Both the position numbers and the translations under genes were made by a program. DNA of 64,000 nucleotides. It comes from CALMUP01 sp035327305. Its GTDB lineage: Bacteria > Verrucomicrobiota > Kiritimatiellia > CAIVKH01. The stretch is taken from contig DAOLDL010000001.1 of NCBI GenBank assembly GCA_035327305.1, positions 99,608 through 163,607 on the forward strand, in the 5' to 3' direction. The notes beneath the pieces are model-generated. The model was not told the DNA's origin and did not search any database. It worked only from the letters and a program-made list of their open reading frames with translations. Below, in pieces: positions 16,840-25,974 of the stretch (positions are counted from its first letter, which is position 1; each line of letters starts with the position of its first letter).

Positions 16840-17802
16840 ATGAGGATTTTATCTGGAATACAACCGTCGGGTAAATTGCACATTGGCAACTACTTCGGCA
16901 TGATGAAACCCGCCTTGGAATTGCAGGTCCAAGGCGAAGCGTTTTTGTTTATTGCCGATTACCATGCGTTGACTTCGGTCAAGGACCCTCAAGCTTTACG
17001 TGAAGCCACGCGTGACGTTGCCCTGGATTTTCTGGCCTGCGGACTCGATCCCAAGCGAACCGCTTTTTATCGCCAAAGCGATATTCCGGAAGTCACCGAG
17101 TTGACCTGGTTGTTGTCAGTCGTGACCCCGATGGGGCTTTTGGAGCGTTGTCATTCGTATAAGGATAAAACCGCACATGGCATCGTGCCCAGTCACGCCT
17201 TGTTTGCGTATCCTGTTTTAATGGCCGCCGATATCTTGAGCGTAAATGCGGATGTCGTTCCGGTCGGACGTGACCAAAAGCAACACATAGAAGTGACGCG
17301 GGATATTGCCAACAAGTTCAACATCCTTTATGGGCCGGTTTTCAAAATACCCGAACCACGCATTCAGGACAGCGTAGCCGTCGTTCCCGGCACGGACGGG
17401 CAGAAGATGTCCAAATCGTACAATAATACGATCGAGATATTCGGAAAGCCGAATCTTGTGCGTGCGGCCATCATGCGTATTGTTACCGACAGCAAGACTG
17501 TAGATGAGTCGAAAAATCCGGAGGAATGCAACGTCTTCAAATTGTACCGGCTTTTCGCGACACCGGAGCAGGAACAGGATATGGCTGATCGCTACCGTCG
17601 CGGCGGCATGGGTTATGGCGATGCGAAAAAGGCGTTGTATGAATTGTTCGAGGCGCACTTTGAACCGTTTCGCAAAAAACGCGAGGAGCTGGAAGCCAAC
17701 CTTGATTATGTGGAAAGCGTTTTGAAGGAAGGCGCGCTCAAGGCGAGAAACGAAGTGCGCGATGTCCTGCAAAGCGCCCGCCGCGCGGTAGGTCTCGAAT
17801 AA
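16840..17802 (+). CDS. trpS: Tryptophanyl-tRNA synthetase
   Basis: 320-residue class I aminoacyl-tRNA synthetase. It begins MRILSGIQPSGKLHIGNYFG with the HIGH-equivalent HIGN; PVGRDQKQHIEVTRDIA and the KMSKSYNN motif are also present. The start at 16840 is set by homology; an in-frame extension back to 16762 carries no family sequence. First gene of a long co-directional cluster that runs to plsC; scpA follows one nt after its stop. Confidence 0.96.
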   Translation: MRILSGIQPSGKLHIGNYFGMMKPALELQVQGEAFLFIADYHALTSVKDPQALREATRDVALDFLACGLDPKRTAFYRQSDIPEVTELTWLLSVVTPMGLLERCHSYKDKTAHGIVPSHALFAYPVLMAADILSVNADVVPVGRDQKQHIEVTRDIANKFNILYGPVFKIPEPRIQDSVAVVPGTDGQKMSKSYNNTIEIFGKPNLVRAAIMRIVTDSKTVDESKNPEECNVFKLYRLFATPEQEQDMADRYRRGGMGYGDAKKALYELFEAHFEPFRKKREELEANLDYVESVLKEGALKARNEVRDVLQSARRAVGLE

Positions 17803-17803
17803 T

Positions 17804-18532
17804 ATGACCGCCACCGATCCCTACAAAGTTGAACTCGATGTATTCGAGGGTCCGCTCGATCTTCTGCTTTATCTGATCAAGCAGGACGAAATCGATATTT
17901 ATGATATTCCGATAGTGCGTATTACCGACCAGTATATGCAGTACCTGGATGTGATGAAAATGCTGGATCTGAATATCGCCGGTGAATTTATCGTCATGGC
18001 GGCAACATTGATGATGATCAAGAGTCGCATGCTGTTGCCGGTTGAAGAGAGGCCGGAAATGGAAGACGAAGAGGATCCGCGTTGGGATCTGGTTCGTCAG
18101 TTGGTTGAGTATAAGAAATTCAAGGACGCGGCGTCTCATCTCGGAGAGCTGGAAGTGCGCCAGGAAAACATGTTTGCCCGTTCCGGCGAGGGTATACTTC
18201 TGGGGCCGGAGCCGGATATTGCCTTGGAGGATGTCAGCATATTCGATTTGATTACGGCATTTAATGAAGCGCTGAAGAAAGCGCCGCGTGAGGAATTGAA
18301 GGAGATATTCGCGGAGCAGTTTACCGTTGCTGAAAAAATCGACCACATCATGACCCTTATGCGAGATCGCGGTCGCGCCAGTCTTTCCCGATTGTTGTCC
18401 GGTATGCGTCACCGGTATGAAATGGTCTGCACGTTTCTGGCAATTTTGGAATTAATCAGATTAAAGCAGGTGAGGGCGCGTCAAAGCGATCATTTTGGGG
18501 ATATTGACCTGGTCCCGTTTGAAGAAGAATAA
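17804..18532 (+). CDS. scpA: Segregation and condensation protein A
   Basis: 242-residue kleisin subunit of the SMC-ScpAB condensin. The N-terminal Smc-binding region (VELDVFEGPLDLLLYLIKQDEIDIYDIPI, cited by its ends VELDVFEG and DIYDIPI) and EFIVMAATLMMIKSRMLLP are classic, and the C-terminal winged helix ends LRQSDHFGDI-like (VRARQSDHFGDIDL). Located directly before scpB, as is usual. Confidence 0.95.
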   Translation: MTATDPYKVELDVFEGPLDLLLYLIKQDEIDIYDIPIVRITDQYMQYLDVMKMLDLNIAGEFIVMAATLMMIKSRMLLPVEERPEMEDEEDPRWDLVRQLVEYKKFKDAASHLGELEVRQENMFARSGEGILLGPEPDIALEDVSIFDLITAFNEALKKAPREELKEIFAEQFTVAEKIDHIMTLMRDRGRASLSRLLSGMRHRYEMVCTFLAILELIRLKQVRARQSDHFGDIDLVPFEEE

Positions 18533-18553
18533 CGAGGATGGAGTGGATTGACT

Positions 18554-19471
18554 ATGTCGGATACAGCTGTTTTACCGGAATTGAAGCAAATCATCGGCGC
18601 CTTGCTGTTTGCGGCCCGCGAACCCATTGCAATAGATGTCATTCATAAAACGCTTCGCGACGCCGCCAAGCAATACGAAGGGCCTGTGCAGGATTTCGGG
18701 AAAGCCGGCAAGGAGGACATCGAGGCGGCGATCAAGGAATTAAATGACGAGCTGGTCCGGGCCAAGGTTGGGATTCATGTTGGCGAAGTGGCCAATGGAT
18801 TTCGACTCCAGAACGATTTGAATTGCGGAATATGGATACGCCAGATGCTGGAAAAGGGCCGCAGTAACCGGTTGAGCAAACCGGCGCTTGAAACACTCGC
18901 CATCATTGCCTACCGCCAGCCTTGCACACGGGCGGAAATCGAATCGGTGCGCGGCGTTGCAGTTGATGCCATTCTGAAGAATTTGATGGAAATGCAATTG
19001 GTTAAAGCCGCCGGTCGCAGTGAACTTCCCGGGCGTCCCTGGTTGTTTGCGACAACGCAGAAATTCCTGGAATATTTCGGTCTGAAAAATGTCCAGGACC
19101 TTCCGGGAATAGAAGAGTTACGCCGCATGGAAAAGGCCCAGGCAGAAGCCAAGCGCAATGAAGCCATTGAAAAAGCAGTTGCCGAAGAAGAAAAGAAACA
19201 ATCAGAACTACCCCTCAATGAAAACGAACATGCCCTTGCCGATGATCCTGTAGCACAGGTTGATGACGACATCCGCAATAATGAGGAGAAGCTTCAGGAT
19301 GCAGAGGCGATTGATAATGTCGAAGATCCGGATGAAGAGGAGTACGATGATGAGGACGACGACGAAGAATACGACGATGAAGAGTATGATGACGAAGATG
19401 AAGATGACGATGAAGATTGGGACGAAGAAGTAGAGGATGATGAGAGCGATAAGGACTCCAGTCGCGGCTAA
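18554..19471 (+). CDS. scpB: Segregation and condensation protein B with long acidic tail
   Basis: 305 residues; ScpB dimerises and bridges ScpA in the SMC complex. The winged-helix core is clear (IIGALLFAAREPI; LSKPALETLAIIAYRQPCTRAEIE; GRSELPGRPWLFATT). After residue ~195 comes a charged linker and then a tail of about 60 residues that is almost only Asp/Glu with some Tyr (runs such as EEYDDEDDDEEYDDEEYDDE). The tail is longer than in well-studied ScpB proteins. ATG 18554 is preferred over the TTG two codons upstream. Confidence 0.93.
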   Translation: MSDTAVLPELKQIIGALLFAAREPIAIDVIHKTLRDAAKQYEGPVQDFGKAGKEDIEAAIKELNDELVRAKVGIHVGEVANGFRLQNDLNCGIWIRQMLEKGRSNRLSKPALETLAIIAYRQPCTRAEIESVRGVAVDAILKNLMEMQLVKAAGRSELPGRPWLFATTQKFLEYFGLKNVQDLPGIEELRRMEKAQAEAKRNEAIEKAVAEEEKKQSELPLNENEHALADDPVAQVDDDIRNNEEKLQDAEAIDNVEDPDEEEYDDEDDDEEYDDEEYDDEDEDDDEDWDEEVEDDESDKDSSRG

Positions 19472-19473
19472 TC

Positions 19474-20259
19474 ATGAGCAAAACGCTTGATCAATTAAGG
19501 GCGGAAATTGACCGGTTGGATGATCAGATTATCCGGCTGTTAAATGAACGTGCCGAAAAAGCTGTGGAAATCGGTCATATCAAAAAGAAAACCGGTGACG
19601 AACTCTATGTGCCGTCTCGCGAGCGAACCGTTCTCAATCGCCTGATGAATCTCAATCAAGGCCCGCTTTCCCATCGATCCGTTTGTCGTATATACCGGGA
19701 AATCATGGCTTCCGCGCTGGCTCTTGAACACAAGGAACACATTATCGCCGGCGGAACAACTCGTTCCAATCTGACTCATGCCGTTCATTTCCTTTCCGGT
19801 GTACATGCAGAGGCGACTTATTATTCTGCGTTGGACCAGTTGGTTGGGGCATTTGCCGGAAATCGGGACGCGTTGATGGTGATTACGGACGAATGGCGAA
19901 ACAAAATCCAGGGATCCGCTCAAGCGCAGAATGCATGGAATTGGTTTGGTTGCTGGAGTATCGTTTCTCCAGAAACGGGTCAGGCCGTGCGCTATCATGT
20001 TATTGGCCACACAAAGGACCATGTGATGGCGGGGCGGCCTGCCGTGGTGTATTGTTTGTATGAAAAAGATAGATTTGATCCGGGTCATGACAGTGCGGAG
20101 TGGTGTAACTTGCCGGTGGCATCCATGGAGTTTACGGCGTTGCTTGATCAACCGGATCAGGGTTTGCTGAAAATAAACCTCGACGTCTCCACGAAAGATA
20201 TCGATCGGAATTTTACCACGCAAATTGCCGGAAAATGTCTGGCCGTTTGGGTCGCATAA
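19474..20259 (+). CDS. Chorismate mutase fused to a degenerate prephenate dehydratase/ACT remnant
   Basis: 261 residues. Residues 1-85 are an AroQ chorismate mutase domain in the P-protein form (LDQLRAEIDRLDDQIIRLLNERAEKA, LYVPSRE, YREIMASALALE). After it, where P-proteins have a ~185-residue prephenate dehydratase, there are only ~95 residues without the 'YLGPEGTF' start. The segment AVRYHVIGHT (171-180) aligns with the dehydratase 'xTRFxVIG' motif but with Val for the catalytic Thr. An ACT-like end (VVYCLY...LLKINLDVS) follows. Its place before hisC-aroF-tyrA-aroA is where pheA is expected. Mutase activity is plausible; dehydratase activity is doubtful. Confidence 0.75.
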   Translation: MSKTLDQLRAEIDRLDDQIIRLLNERAEKAVEIGHIKKKTGDELYVPSRERTVLNRLMNLNQGPLSHRSVCRIYREIMASALALEHKEHIIAGGTTRSNLTHAVHFLSGVHAEATYYSALDQLVGAFAGNRDALMVITDEWRNKIQGSAQAQNAWNWFGCWSIVSPETGQAVRYHVIGHTKDHVMAGRPAVVYCLYEKDRFDPGHDSAEWCNLPVASMEFTALLDQPDQGLLKINLDVSTKDIDRNFTTQIAGKCLAVWVA

Positions 20260-20271
20260 GGATTTAGCTTC

Positions 20272-21393
20272 GTGAACAATTTAAATTCCATAGCAAAAAA
20301 ATGGGTGGATGGTTTGACGATGTATCAACCGGGAAAACCCATTGAAGAAGTGGCCCGCGAACTTGGACTTGGAGATCCGGAGGGCATTATCAAGCTGGCC
20401 TCAAACGAAAATGCGCTAGGTCCGTCGCCGTCAGCCATTGCCGCTATGCAAAATGCGGCGGCGCAAATGCATATTTATCCGGATGGCGATAACTTCCAGC
20501 TTCGCAAGGCGCTTTCAAAAAAAATCAGTATCCCCGGCAATCAGATATTTATCGGTCATGGCAGTAATGAAATCTTACAGTTGCTTGCCCATGTTTTTCT
20601 GGATCGAGATTCCAATGTTGTGGTTTCAGATCATGCATTTGTGGTTTACCGGCTGGTCGCCGCATTGTACGAATCTCCGGTCATCAGTGTACCTATGACC
20701 GATTTCCGGCATGACCTGACCGCCATGCGCAATGCCATTAATGAAAAAACCCGCCTGGTTTTTATCAGCAATCCTAATAATCCTACCGGCACAATGGTCG
20801 ACGGGCGGGAAATCGACGCATTTATGCGTGATATTCCGTCAACTACCGCAGTGGTATTCGATGAGGCATACATTGAACTGCTACCACCGGATCTCCAGCC
20901 CGATACGGTGCGGTATGTCCGCGAAAACAAAAACGTTTACGTGTTGCGAACGTTTTCCAAAACTTACGGTCTGGCCGGACTTCGCATCGGTTATGCCCTG
21001 GCTCCCGTTGAAGGAGTGAATCTTTTACATCGGGTCCGACAGCCATTTAATGTCAATGCCATGGCCCAGGCCGCCGCCATCGCGGCATTGCAGGACGATG
21101 ATTTTGTCTTGACCACCCGTAACGTCCTTGCCCGAGGAATGAAAGATGTCTGCCAATGTTTTGACGAGCTTGGCCTCTTCTATATTCCGTCCGTGACTAA
21201 TTTTGTTCTGGTAAAGGTCGGCAATGGCAAACGAGTTTTTGAAGAACTGCAATTGCGTCGGGTTATCGTGCGGCCGGTCGATGTTTATCAACTGCCCGAA
21301 TATGTTCGGGTTACCATCGGAACCGAAAAAGAAAACAAGCGATTCATCCAGGCGTTCCGCGAAGTTATTCATCAGGGAGTATGCCCGGTATGA
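20272..21393 (+). CDS. hisC: Histidinol-phosphate aminotransferase family (aromatic aminotransferase in context)
   Basis: 373-residue PLP-dependent class I/II aminotransferase. Visible: IIKLASNENALGPSP, the HGSNEILQLL region, VFISNPNNPTGTM, DEAYIEL, and the PLP lysine in TFSKTYGLAGLRIGYA. HisC-type enzymes act in histidine synthesis, but placed between pheA-like and aroF it more probably transaminates prephenate, phenylpyruvate or hydroxyphenylpyruvate. The start codon is GTG with AAGGA ten nt upstream. Confidence 0.9.
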   Translation: MNNLNSIAKKWVDGLTMYQPGKPIEEVARELGLGDPEGIIKLASNENALGPSPSAIAAMQNAAAQMHIYPDGDNFQLRKALSKKISIPGNQIFIGHGSNEILQLLAHVFLDRDSNVVVSDHAFVVYRLVAALYESPVISVPMTDFRHDLTAMRNAINEKTRLVFISNPNNPTGTMVDGREIDAFMRDIPSTTAVVFDEAYIELLPPDLQPDTVRYVRENKNVYVLRTFSKTYGLAGLRIGYALAPVEGVNLLHRVRQPFNVNAMAQAAAIAALQDDDFVLTTRNVLARGMKDVCQCFDELGLFYIPSVTNFVLVKVGNGKRVFEELQLRRVIVRPVDVYQLPEYVRVTIGTEKENKRFIQAFREVIHQGVCPV

Positions 21394-22253
21394 ATGTGCC
21401 ATACAAGCTAGCCGGACGGACAGAGCACCCCTCTGATACCATCATCCCCATACCGGTGGCTCCGGCATTTGGAAAAAATATCATGCTGGGCGGGTCCAGC
21501 GGAATCGTCGTTGTCGCCGGCCCCTGCTCGGTTGAATCTCGCGAAATCATGTTTCAAACCGCGGAAGCCATTAAAGCTTCTGGGGCGACATTGCTTCGCG
21601 CCGGCGCGTTTAAGCCGCGGACATCCCCATATTCTTTCCAGGGGTTGGGGGTGGAAGGATTGCGCATTCTCATGGATGTGCGTGAACGATACGGCTTGCC
21701 GTTCGTCACGGAGGTAATGGATACGCGTGACGTTGAAATGGTGGGGGAATTTTCCGATGTTCTGCAAATCGGCGCGCGAAATACGCAAAATTATTCCCTG
21801 CTGAAAGCGGTCGGTCGCGTCAAAAAACCGGTGCTTTTGAAGCGAGGCATTGCTGGTACCATCGATGAATTGCTCATGAGCGCCGAATATATCATGAGCC
21901 AGGGAAACCCACATGTGATTTTATGCGAAAGAGGAATTCGCACGTTTGAACGGGCAACGCGAAATACCCTGGACTTGAACGCTGTACCGGTATTGAAATC
22001 CCTTTCGCATCTTCCCGTCGCGGTGGATCCCAGCCACGGCACGGGATTGACTTCGCTTGTTCCGGTCATGTCGCAAGCCGCAGTGGCCGCCGGCGCAGAT
22101 GTGCTGTTGGTTGAAGTTCATCCGGAACCGGCTAAAGCAACATCGGATGGCGCTCAGACACTGGACTTGAATCAGTTTGCCGAAATGATGAAACGACTTA
22201 ACAAAGTGGCCGCGGCAATCGACCGGACCATGCAAACCTGGAGTGGCCCATGA
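21390..22253 (+). CDS. aroF: 3-deoxy-7-phosphoheptulonate synthase (type I-beta)
   Basis: 287 residues. Catalyses the first shikimate-pathway step from PEP and erythrose 4-phosphate. Motifs AGPCSVES, LRAGAFKPRTSPYSFQG, QIGARNTQNY, LLKRG and DPSHGTG are intact. It is the short beta type without a regulatory ACT or mutase domain; feedback control, if any, might come from the neighbouring chorismate mutase protein, which is inference. ATG 21390 overlaps the hisC stop (ATGA) and has GGGAG ten nt upstream; an ATG at 21381 is possible. Confidence 0.95.
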   Translation: MNVPYKLAGRTEHPSDTIIPIPVAPAFGKNIMLGGSSGIVVVAGPCSVESREIMFQTAEAIKASGATLLRAGAFKPRTSPYSFQGLGVEGLRILMDVRERYGLPFVTEVMDTRDVEMVGEFSDVLQIGARNTQNYSLLKAVGRVKKPVLLKRGIAGTIDELLMSAEYIMSQGNPHVILCERGIRTFERATRNTLDLNAVPVLKSLSHLPVAVDPSHGTGLTSLVPVMSQAAVAAGADVLLVEVHPEPAKATSDGAQTLDLNQFAEMMKRLNKVAAAIDRTMQTWSGP

Positions 22254-23131
22254 ACGATGTGACCATTCTGGGTTTGGGACTGATGGGCGGGTCGCTTGGA
22301 TTGGCGCTCAAAAGCCGTCAGCCTCACGTCACGGTTCATGGTTTTACCCGGGACAAAGCCAGAAGCGAAGTCGCCTTGAAACGAAGGGCCGTCGATGTGG
22401 TTTACGATTCAGCCGTTGATGCAGTCTCCAACGCGGATATTGTAGTGCTGTGTGCGCCGATATTATCCATTCCCGCACAATTGGATTCAGTGATCAACCA
22501 TTTGAAACCAGGGGCAATCGTTACAGATGTGGGCAGTACTAAAGCGTTCATTCAGCGGGAATGCCGCGCACGTTTGGATAAACGACAGGCATTGTTTATT
22601 GGAAGCCATCCAATTGCCGGGTCTGAACAACAGGGGATAGACGCCGCCCGGCCGGATTTATATGATAATGCGATGGTTGTGATCACGCCCGACGCGAACG
22701 ATCCTGCGGATAAAGTGTTGGAAGTAGAGACGTTATGGTCTGTTGTCGGGGGGCGAGTATGCCTGATGACCCCGGAAGAACATGACCAGGTTCTTGCCAC
22801 AACCAGTCATTTGCCGCATTTAATCGCCAGTTTATTGGCATTTACGGTCGGCCGTCCGGGATTACGAAGTGATTTGGGGGCTTTTTGCGGGACAGGTTAT
22901 CGCGACACGACCAGGGTAGCCGCCGGAGGCATTGATATCTGGATGGATATAGTGAAATCAAACAAATTATCAATTGTTCAGGAATTGTCTGAATATCGGG
23001 AAAATTTGACGAACTTTATCGAAAAGTTGGAACAGGACGAATTTTCTGTTATAGAGCAGATTCTGAACGGGGGAAAGACCTCGCGCAAGGCATTTACAGA
23101 ATATGGAAATCAAAACAATAGCGAAGAATAA
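22250..23131 (+). CDS. tyrA: Prephenate dehydrogenase
   Basis: 293 residues. NAD(P)-dependent oxidative decarboxylation of prephenate (or arogenate) on the way to tyrosine. Rossmann motif GLGLMGGSLG at the N-terminus, DVGSTK, catalytic histidine in GSHPIAGSEQQG, and TSHLPHLIAS. No ACT domain. Starts inside the aroF stop (ATGA). Confidence 0.95.
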   Translation: MNDVTILGLGLMGGSLGLALKSRQPHVTVHGFTRDKARSEVALKRRAVDVVYDSAVDAVSNADIVVLCAPILSIPAQLDSVINHLKPGAIVTDVGSTKAFIQRECRARLDKRQALFIGSHPIAGSEQQGIDAARPDLYDNAMVVITPDANDPADKVLEVETLWSVVGGRVCLMTPEEHDQVLATTSHLPHLIASLLAFTVGRPGLRSDLGAFCGTGYRDTTRVAAGGIDIWMDIVKSNKLSIVQELSEYRENLTNFIEKLEQDEFSVIEQILNGGKTSRKAFTEYGNQNNSEE

Positions 23132-23144
23132 CGGGATATCGCAC

Positions 23145-24461
23145 ATGCCGATTTCAGCCATCGTTCATCCCGTCGATAAAATCGGCGGCGATGTTCGAGT
23201 ACCGGGTGATAAAAGCATTTCCCACCGTGTGGCGATGCTGGCGGGTATGGCCAAGGGCACTTCGGAAGTGGAAAACTATCTTCAGAGCGAAGATTGCATC
23301 AATACACTTAAAGCCATGGAAGCTCTGGGCGCGCGTTCGTTCGAGACGCCCGACGGAAAATTGCACATCCAAGGCACAGGTGGAAAATTCATGGAACCGG
23401 CCGGCGTGCTCGATATCGGGAATTCAGGAACAAGCATGCGGTTGTTGACAGGAATTCTTGCCGGTTCTGCGATTACTGTCGAGTTGACCGGAGACGATTC
23501 CTTGCGTTCGCGACCAATGAAGCGAATCAAAGAACCCCTGGAAATGATGGGCGCCAAAGTTGAGCTGACCGGGGAAAAGGGTACCGCACCACTTAAAATA
23601 ACCGGTGGAAAATTAAAAGGCATTGATTATTTATTGCCGGTCGCTTCCGCGCAAGTGAAGTCATGCATTATGATGGCCGGCCTGTTTGCCGAAGGCATTA
23701 CCAGAGTTACCGAGCCGGTACATACCCGCGATCACACGGAACGTTTGCTCGCCGAGCTTGGACTGCCAATCACCGTCAAAGGACTTCAAGTCGAAATCAA
23801 GGGACTTGGTTCAAAGGGACCGGCCATTAACGCTCGACCTTTCATCATCCCGGGTGATTTTTCTTCCGCTGCATTTTGGATGGTCGCAGTGGCCGCGCGT
23901 CCGGGCAAATCTGTTACGATTCGTAATGTGGGATTGAATCCGCGGCGGACGGCGTTGCTCGATGTATTGAAACAGGCCGGCGCTTCAGTATCGATCAAGC
24001 AATACAAAGGCACCAATCATATCGAACCGGCCGGTGATATTACGGTCAAAGGCGCCAAGCTGAAACCTTTCGAAGTGGGGGGCGACGCCATTCCGAATTT
24101 AATTGATGAATTACCGATCATTTTCGTTTTGGCGTCGTTGATTGATGGAAAATCAGTTATCCGGGACGCCCAGGAATTACGTGTTAAAGAATCCGATCGC
24201 ATTGCCACCATGGCTGGAAATTTACGCCTGATGGGCATTGATGCAGTGGAACAGCCTGACGGAATGATCGTAAACGGCGGAAAACCGATTGTGCCGGAAT
24301 GCTCGGTTCGAAGTTATGGTGATCATCGTATCGCCATGGCCATGGCCATTCTCGCCACCTATGCGCAAGCGCCGATCATAATTCAAAATGTGGCCTGTGT
24401 TGATACATCATATCCCGGATTCTGGGATCATTTGCGGGGGCTGGGTGGCCATGTCGAATAA
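23145..24461 (+). CDS. aroA: 5-enolpyruvylshikimate-3-phosphate synthase
   Basis: 438 residues. Joins PEP to shikimate 3-phosphate. Motifs GDKSISHR, GNSGTSMRLL, RSRPMKRI, SAQVKSCIMM, LRVKESDRI and GDHRIAMA are all present. The ATG at 23145 has CGGGA nine nt upstream; the longer ATG at 23103 would overlap tyrA and adds no conserved sequence. It overlaps cmk by 11 nt. Confidence 0.96.
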   Translation: MPISAIVHPVDKIGGDVRVPGDKSISHRVAMLAGMAKGTSEVENYLQSEDCINTLKAMEALGARSFETPDGKLHIQGTGGKFMEPAGVLDIGNSGTSMRLLTGILAGSAITVELTGDDSLRSRPMKRIKEPLEMMGAKVELTGEKGTAPLKITGGKLKGIDYLLPVASAQVKSCIMMAGLFAEGITRVTEPVHTRDHTERLLAELGLPITVKGLQVEIKGLGSKGPAINARPFIIPGDFSSAAFWMVAVAARPGKSVTIRNVGLNPRRTALLDVLKQAGASVSIKQYKGTNHIEPAGDITVKGAKLKPFEVGGDAIPNLIDELPIIFVLASLIDGKSVIRDAQELRVKESDRIATMAGNLRLMGIDAVEQPDGMIVNGGKPIVPECSVRSYGDHRIAMAMAILATYAQAPIIIQNVACVDTSYPGFWDHLRGLGGHVE

Positions 24462-25140
24462 CCGCGATGCCATTGTTATAGCCATTGACGGCCCCTCTGC
24501 ATCAGGGAAATCCACGGTAGCGAGACTGGCGGCTCAAAAGTTGGGCTTTAATTATGTGGATTCTGGTTCGTTTTATCGTGGAATCACATGGAAAGCGCTT
24601 CGCGAAGGCTTGGATACTTCCGACAGTCAGCAGGTTGTCGCTTTGATCAACCGGATAGATTTTGTGTGTTTTTTGCAAGATGGAGCAGTTGAATTTTCCA
24701 TTGATGGCGAAGAACCGGGTGAGCAAATTCGCTCTCAACCGGTTCAGGAACATGTTAGTGACATTGCCGCAGTCCCTGAAGTCAGGGTGTTCCTGGTGAA
24801 TATGTTGCGGGAAACGGCCCGTTTTGGTTCGCTTGCCATGGAGGGCAGGGACATAGGAACCGTGGTTTTTCCCGACAGTCCCTTTAAGTACTATCTGGAT
24901 GCCGATCCGGAAGAACGAGCGCGGCGCCGTTATAACGAATTGGCCAAAAAATCCGAATACAACGATGTATCCGAGGTTTATGATTCACTGGCCCGGCGCG
25001 ACCACAAGGACACCACGCGCAAGGCCGCGCCTCTGCAAATCGCTCTTGGCGCAAAAGTGATCGACTCCACACGCATGAATGCCGAACAGGTTGTGGATGT
25101 GATACTGGAAGATATACGACTCGCTGGTGCCAAAGCATGA
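24451..25140 (+). CDS. cmk: Cytidylate kinase
   Basis: 229 residues; phosphorylates CMP and dCMP. P-loop IDGPSASGKSTVAR near residue 14, YVDSGSFYRGITW, GRDIGTVVFPD and RARRRYNEL are diagnostic. Homology places the start at 24451, within the end of aroA. The aroA-cmk pairing is very common in bacteria. The stop overlaps the plsC start (ATGA). Confidence 0.95.
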   Translation: MSNNRDAIVIAIDGPSASGKSTVARLAAQKLGFNYVDSGSFYRGITWKALREGLDTSDSQQVVALINRIDFVCFLQDGAVEFSIDGEEPGEQIRSQPVQEHVSDIAAVPEVRVFLVNMLRETARFGSLAMEGRDIGTVVFPDSPFKYYLDADPEERARRRYNELAKKSEYNDVSEVYDSLARRDHKDTTRKAAPLQIALGAKVIDSTRMNAEQVVDVILEDIRLAGAKA

Positions 25141-25793
25141 CGGAACCGCAACCCAGTTACTCCGCTTGGGTATATAAGACTTCCCGTGTTTTACTGCTTT
25201 GCTGGTTGCGATGGAAATTTAAATTAAAAGTCAGTGGCGAAAACAATGTGCCGGAGCAGGGGGGAGTGATAATTGCTTCCAATCACGCCAGCTATCTTGA
25301 TCCGCCTTTGCTTGCCTGCCCTTTGAAACACCGGGTCGTGCGTTTTATGGCGCGAGACACATTGTTTATCAATCCCATGGCCCGTTGGTATTTTTTCCGG
25401 ACCGGCGTGGTGCCCTTGTCACGTGACCGTGGCGATGTCGGGGCAATCAAATCCGCCATTCAACTTCTCAAACAAGGCCAATGCGTCGGCCTTTTTCCTG
25501 AAGGTACCCGAACATTGGACGGCAATTTGCAGTCAGCCAAGGGTGGGATAGGTTTTTTAATTGCCAAAGCTGAAGTTCCGGTCGTTCCGGTTTACATATC
25601 CGGTAGTTTTGAAGCCTATCCAAAAGGCTCAAAAAAAATGAAATCTCATCCCATCACAGTTCAATACGGTCCGGCGATTCAACCGGACGAATTGGACATA
25701 AAGAATGAGCGGGGCAAGACCGACTTTGATGCGATCGGACGCCTGATCATGGACCGGATTGAATTGCTGAAAAATACGCCATTTCCCACCTGA
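25137..25793 (+). CDS. plsC: 1-acyl-sn-glycerol-3-phosphate acyltransferase
   Basis: 218-residue membrane-associated acyltransferase making phosphatidic acid. The HX4D motif is NHASYLD, followed by the FPEGTRT glyceride-binding motif and a VPVVPVYISGS strand. Short for the family but complete. Last gene of the trpS-plsC cluster. Confidence 0.92.
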   Translation: MTEPQPSYSAWVYKTSRVLLLCWLRWKFKLKVSGENNVPEQGGVIIASNHASYLDPPLLACPLKHRVVRFMARDTLFINPMARWYFFRTGVVPLSRDRGDVGAIKSAIQLLKQGQCVGLFPEGTRTLDGNLQSAKGGIGFLIAKAEVPVVPVYISGSFEAYPKGSKKMKSHPITVQYGPAIQPDELDIKNERGKTDFDAIGRLIMDRIELLKNTPFPT

Positions 25794-25974
25794 TCTTTCT
25801 TTCGGACCCACAATAGGCTGGCGAATTGTAGTTCTAACATCTTTTCCATCATGAAGATGCACCAGTCTTACATTATCTGAATAATACCGCTTGACCCATG
25901 TTGATATGGTGTCCTAGCCTTTTGTACGGTAAATTCCATGCCATTAAACAGTTAGGGAAACGGGGGATAAGACG
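25794..25974. other. Intergenic region upstream of the ispD-like gene
   Basis: No gene or stable RNA is recognised. TTGATA (25901) with TACGGT (25925) at 18-nt spacing, or TTGACC (25891) with TAGCCT (25915), are weak promoter candidates for the leader ORF and the ispD-like gene. Confidence 0.3.

Noticed and set aside
19474..20259. Frameshift or assembly error causing the short pheA-like gene
   Set aside because: The frame is intact from mutase to ACT-like end, with no dehydratase sequence in other frames; an internal loss fits better.
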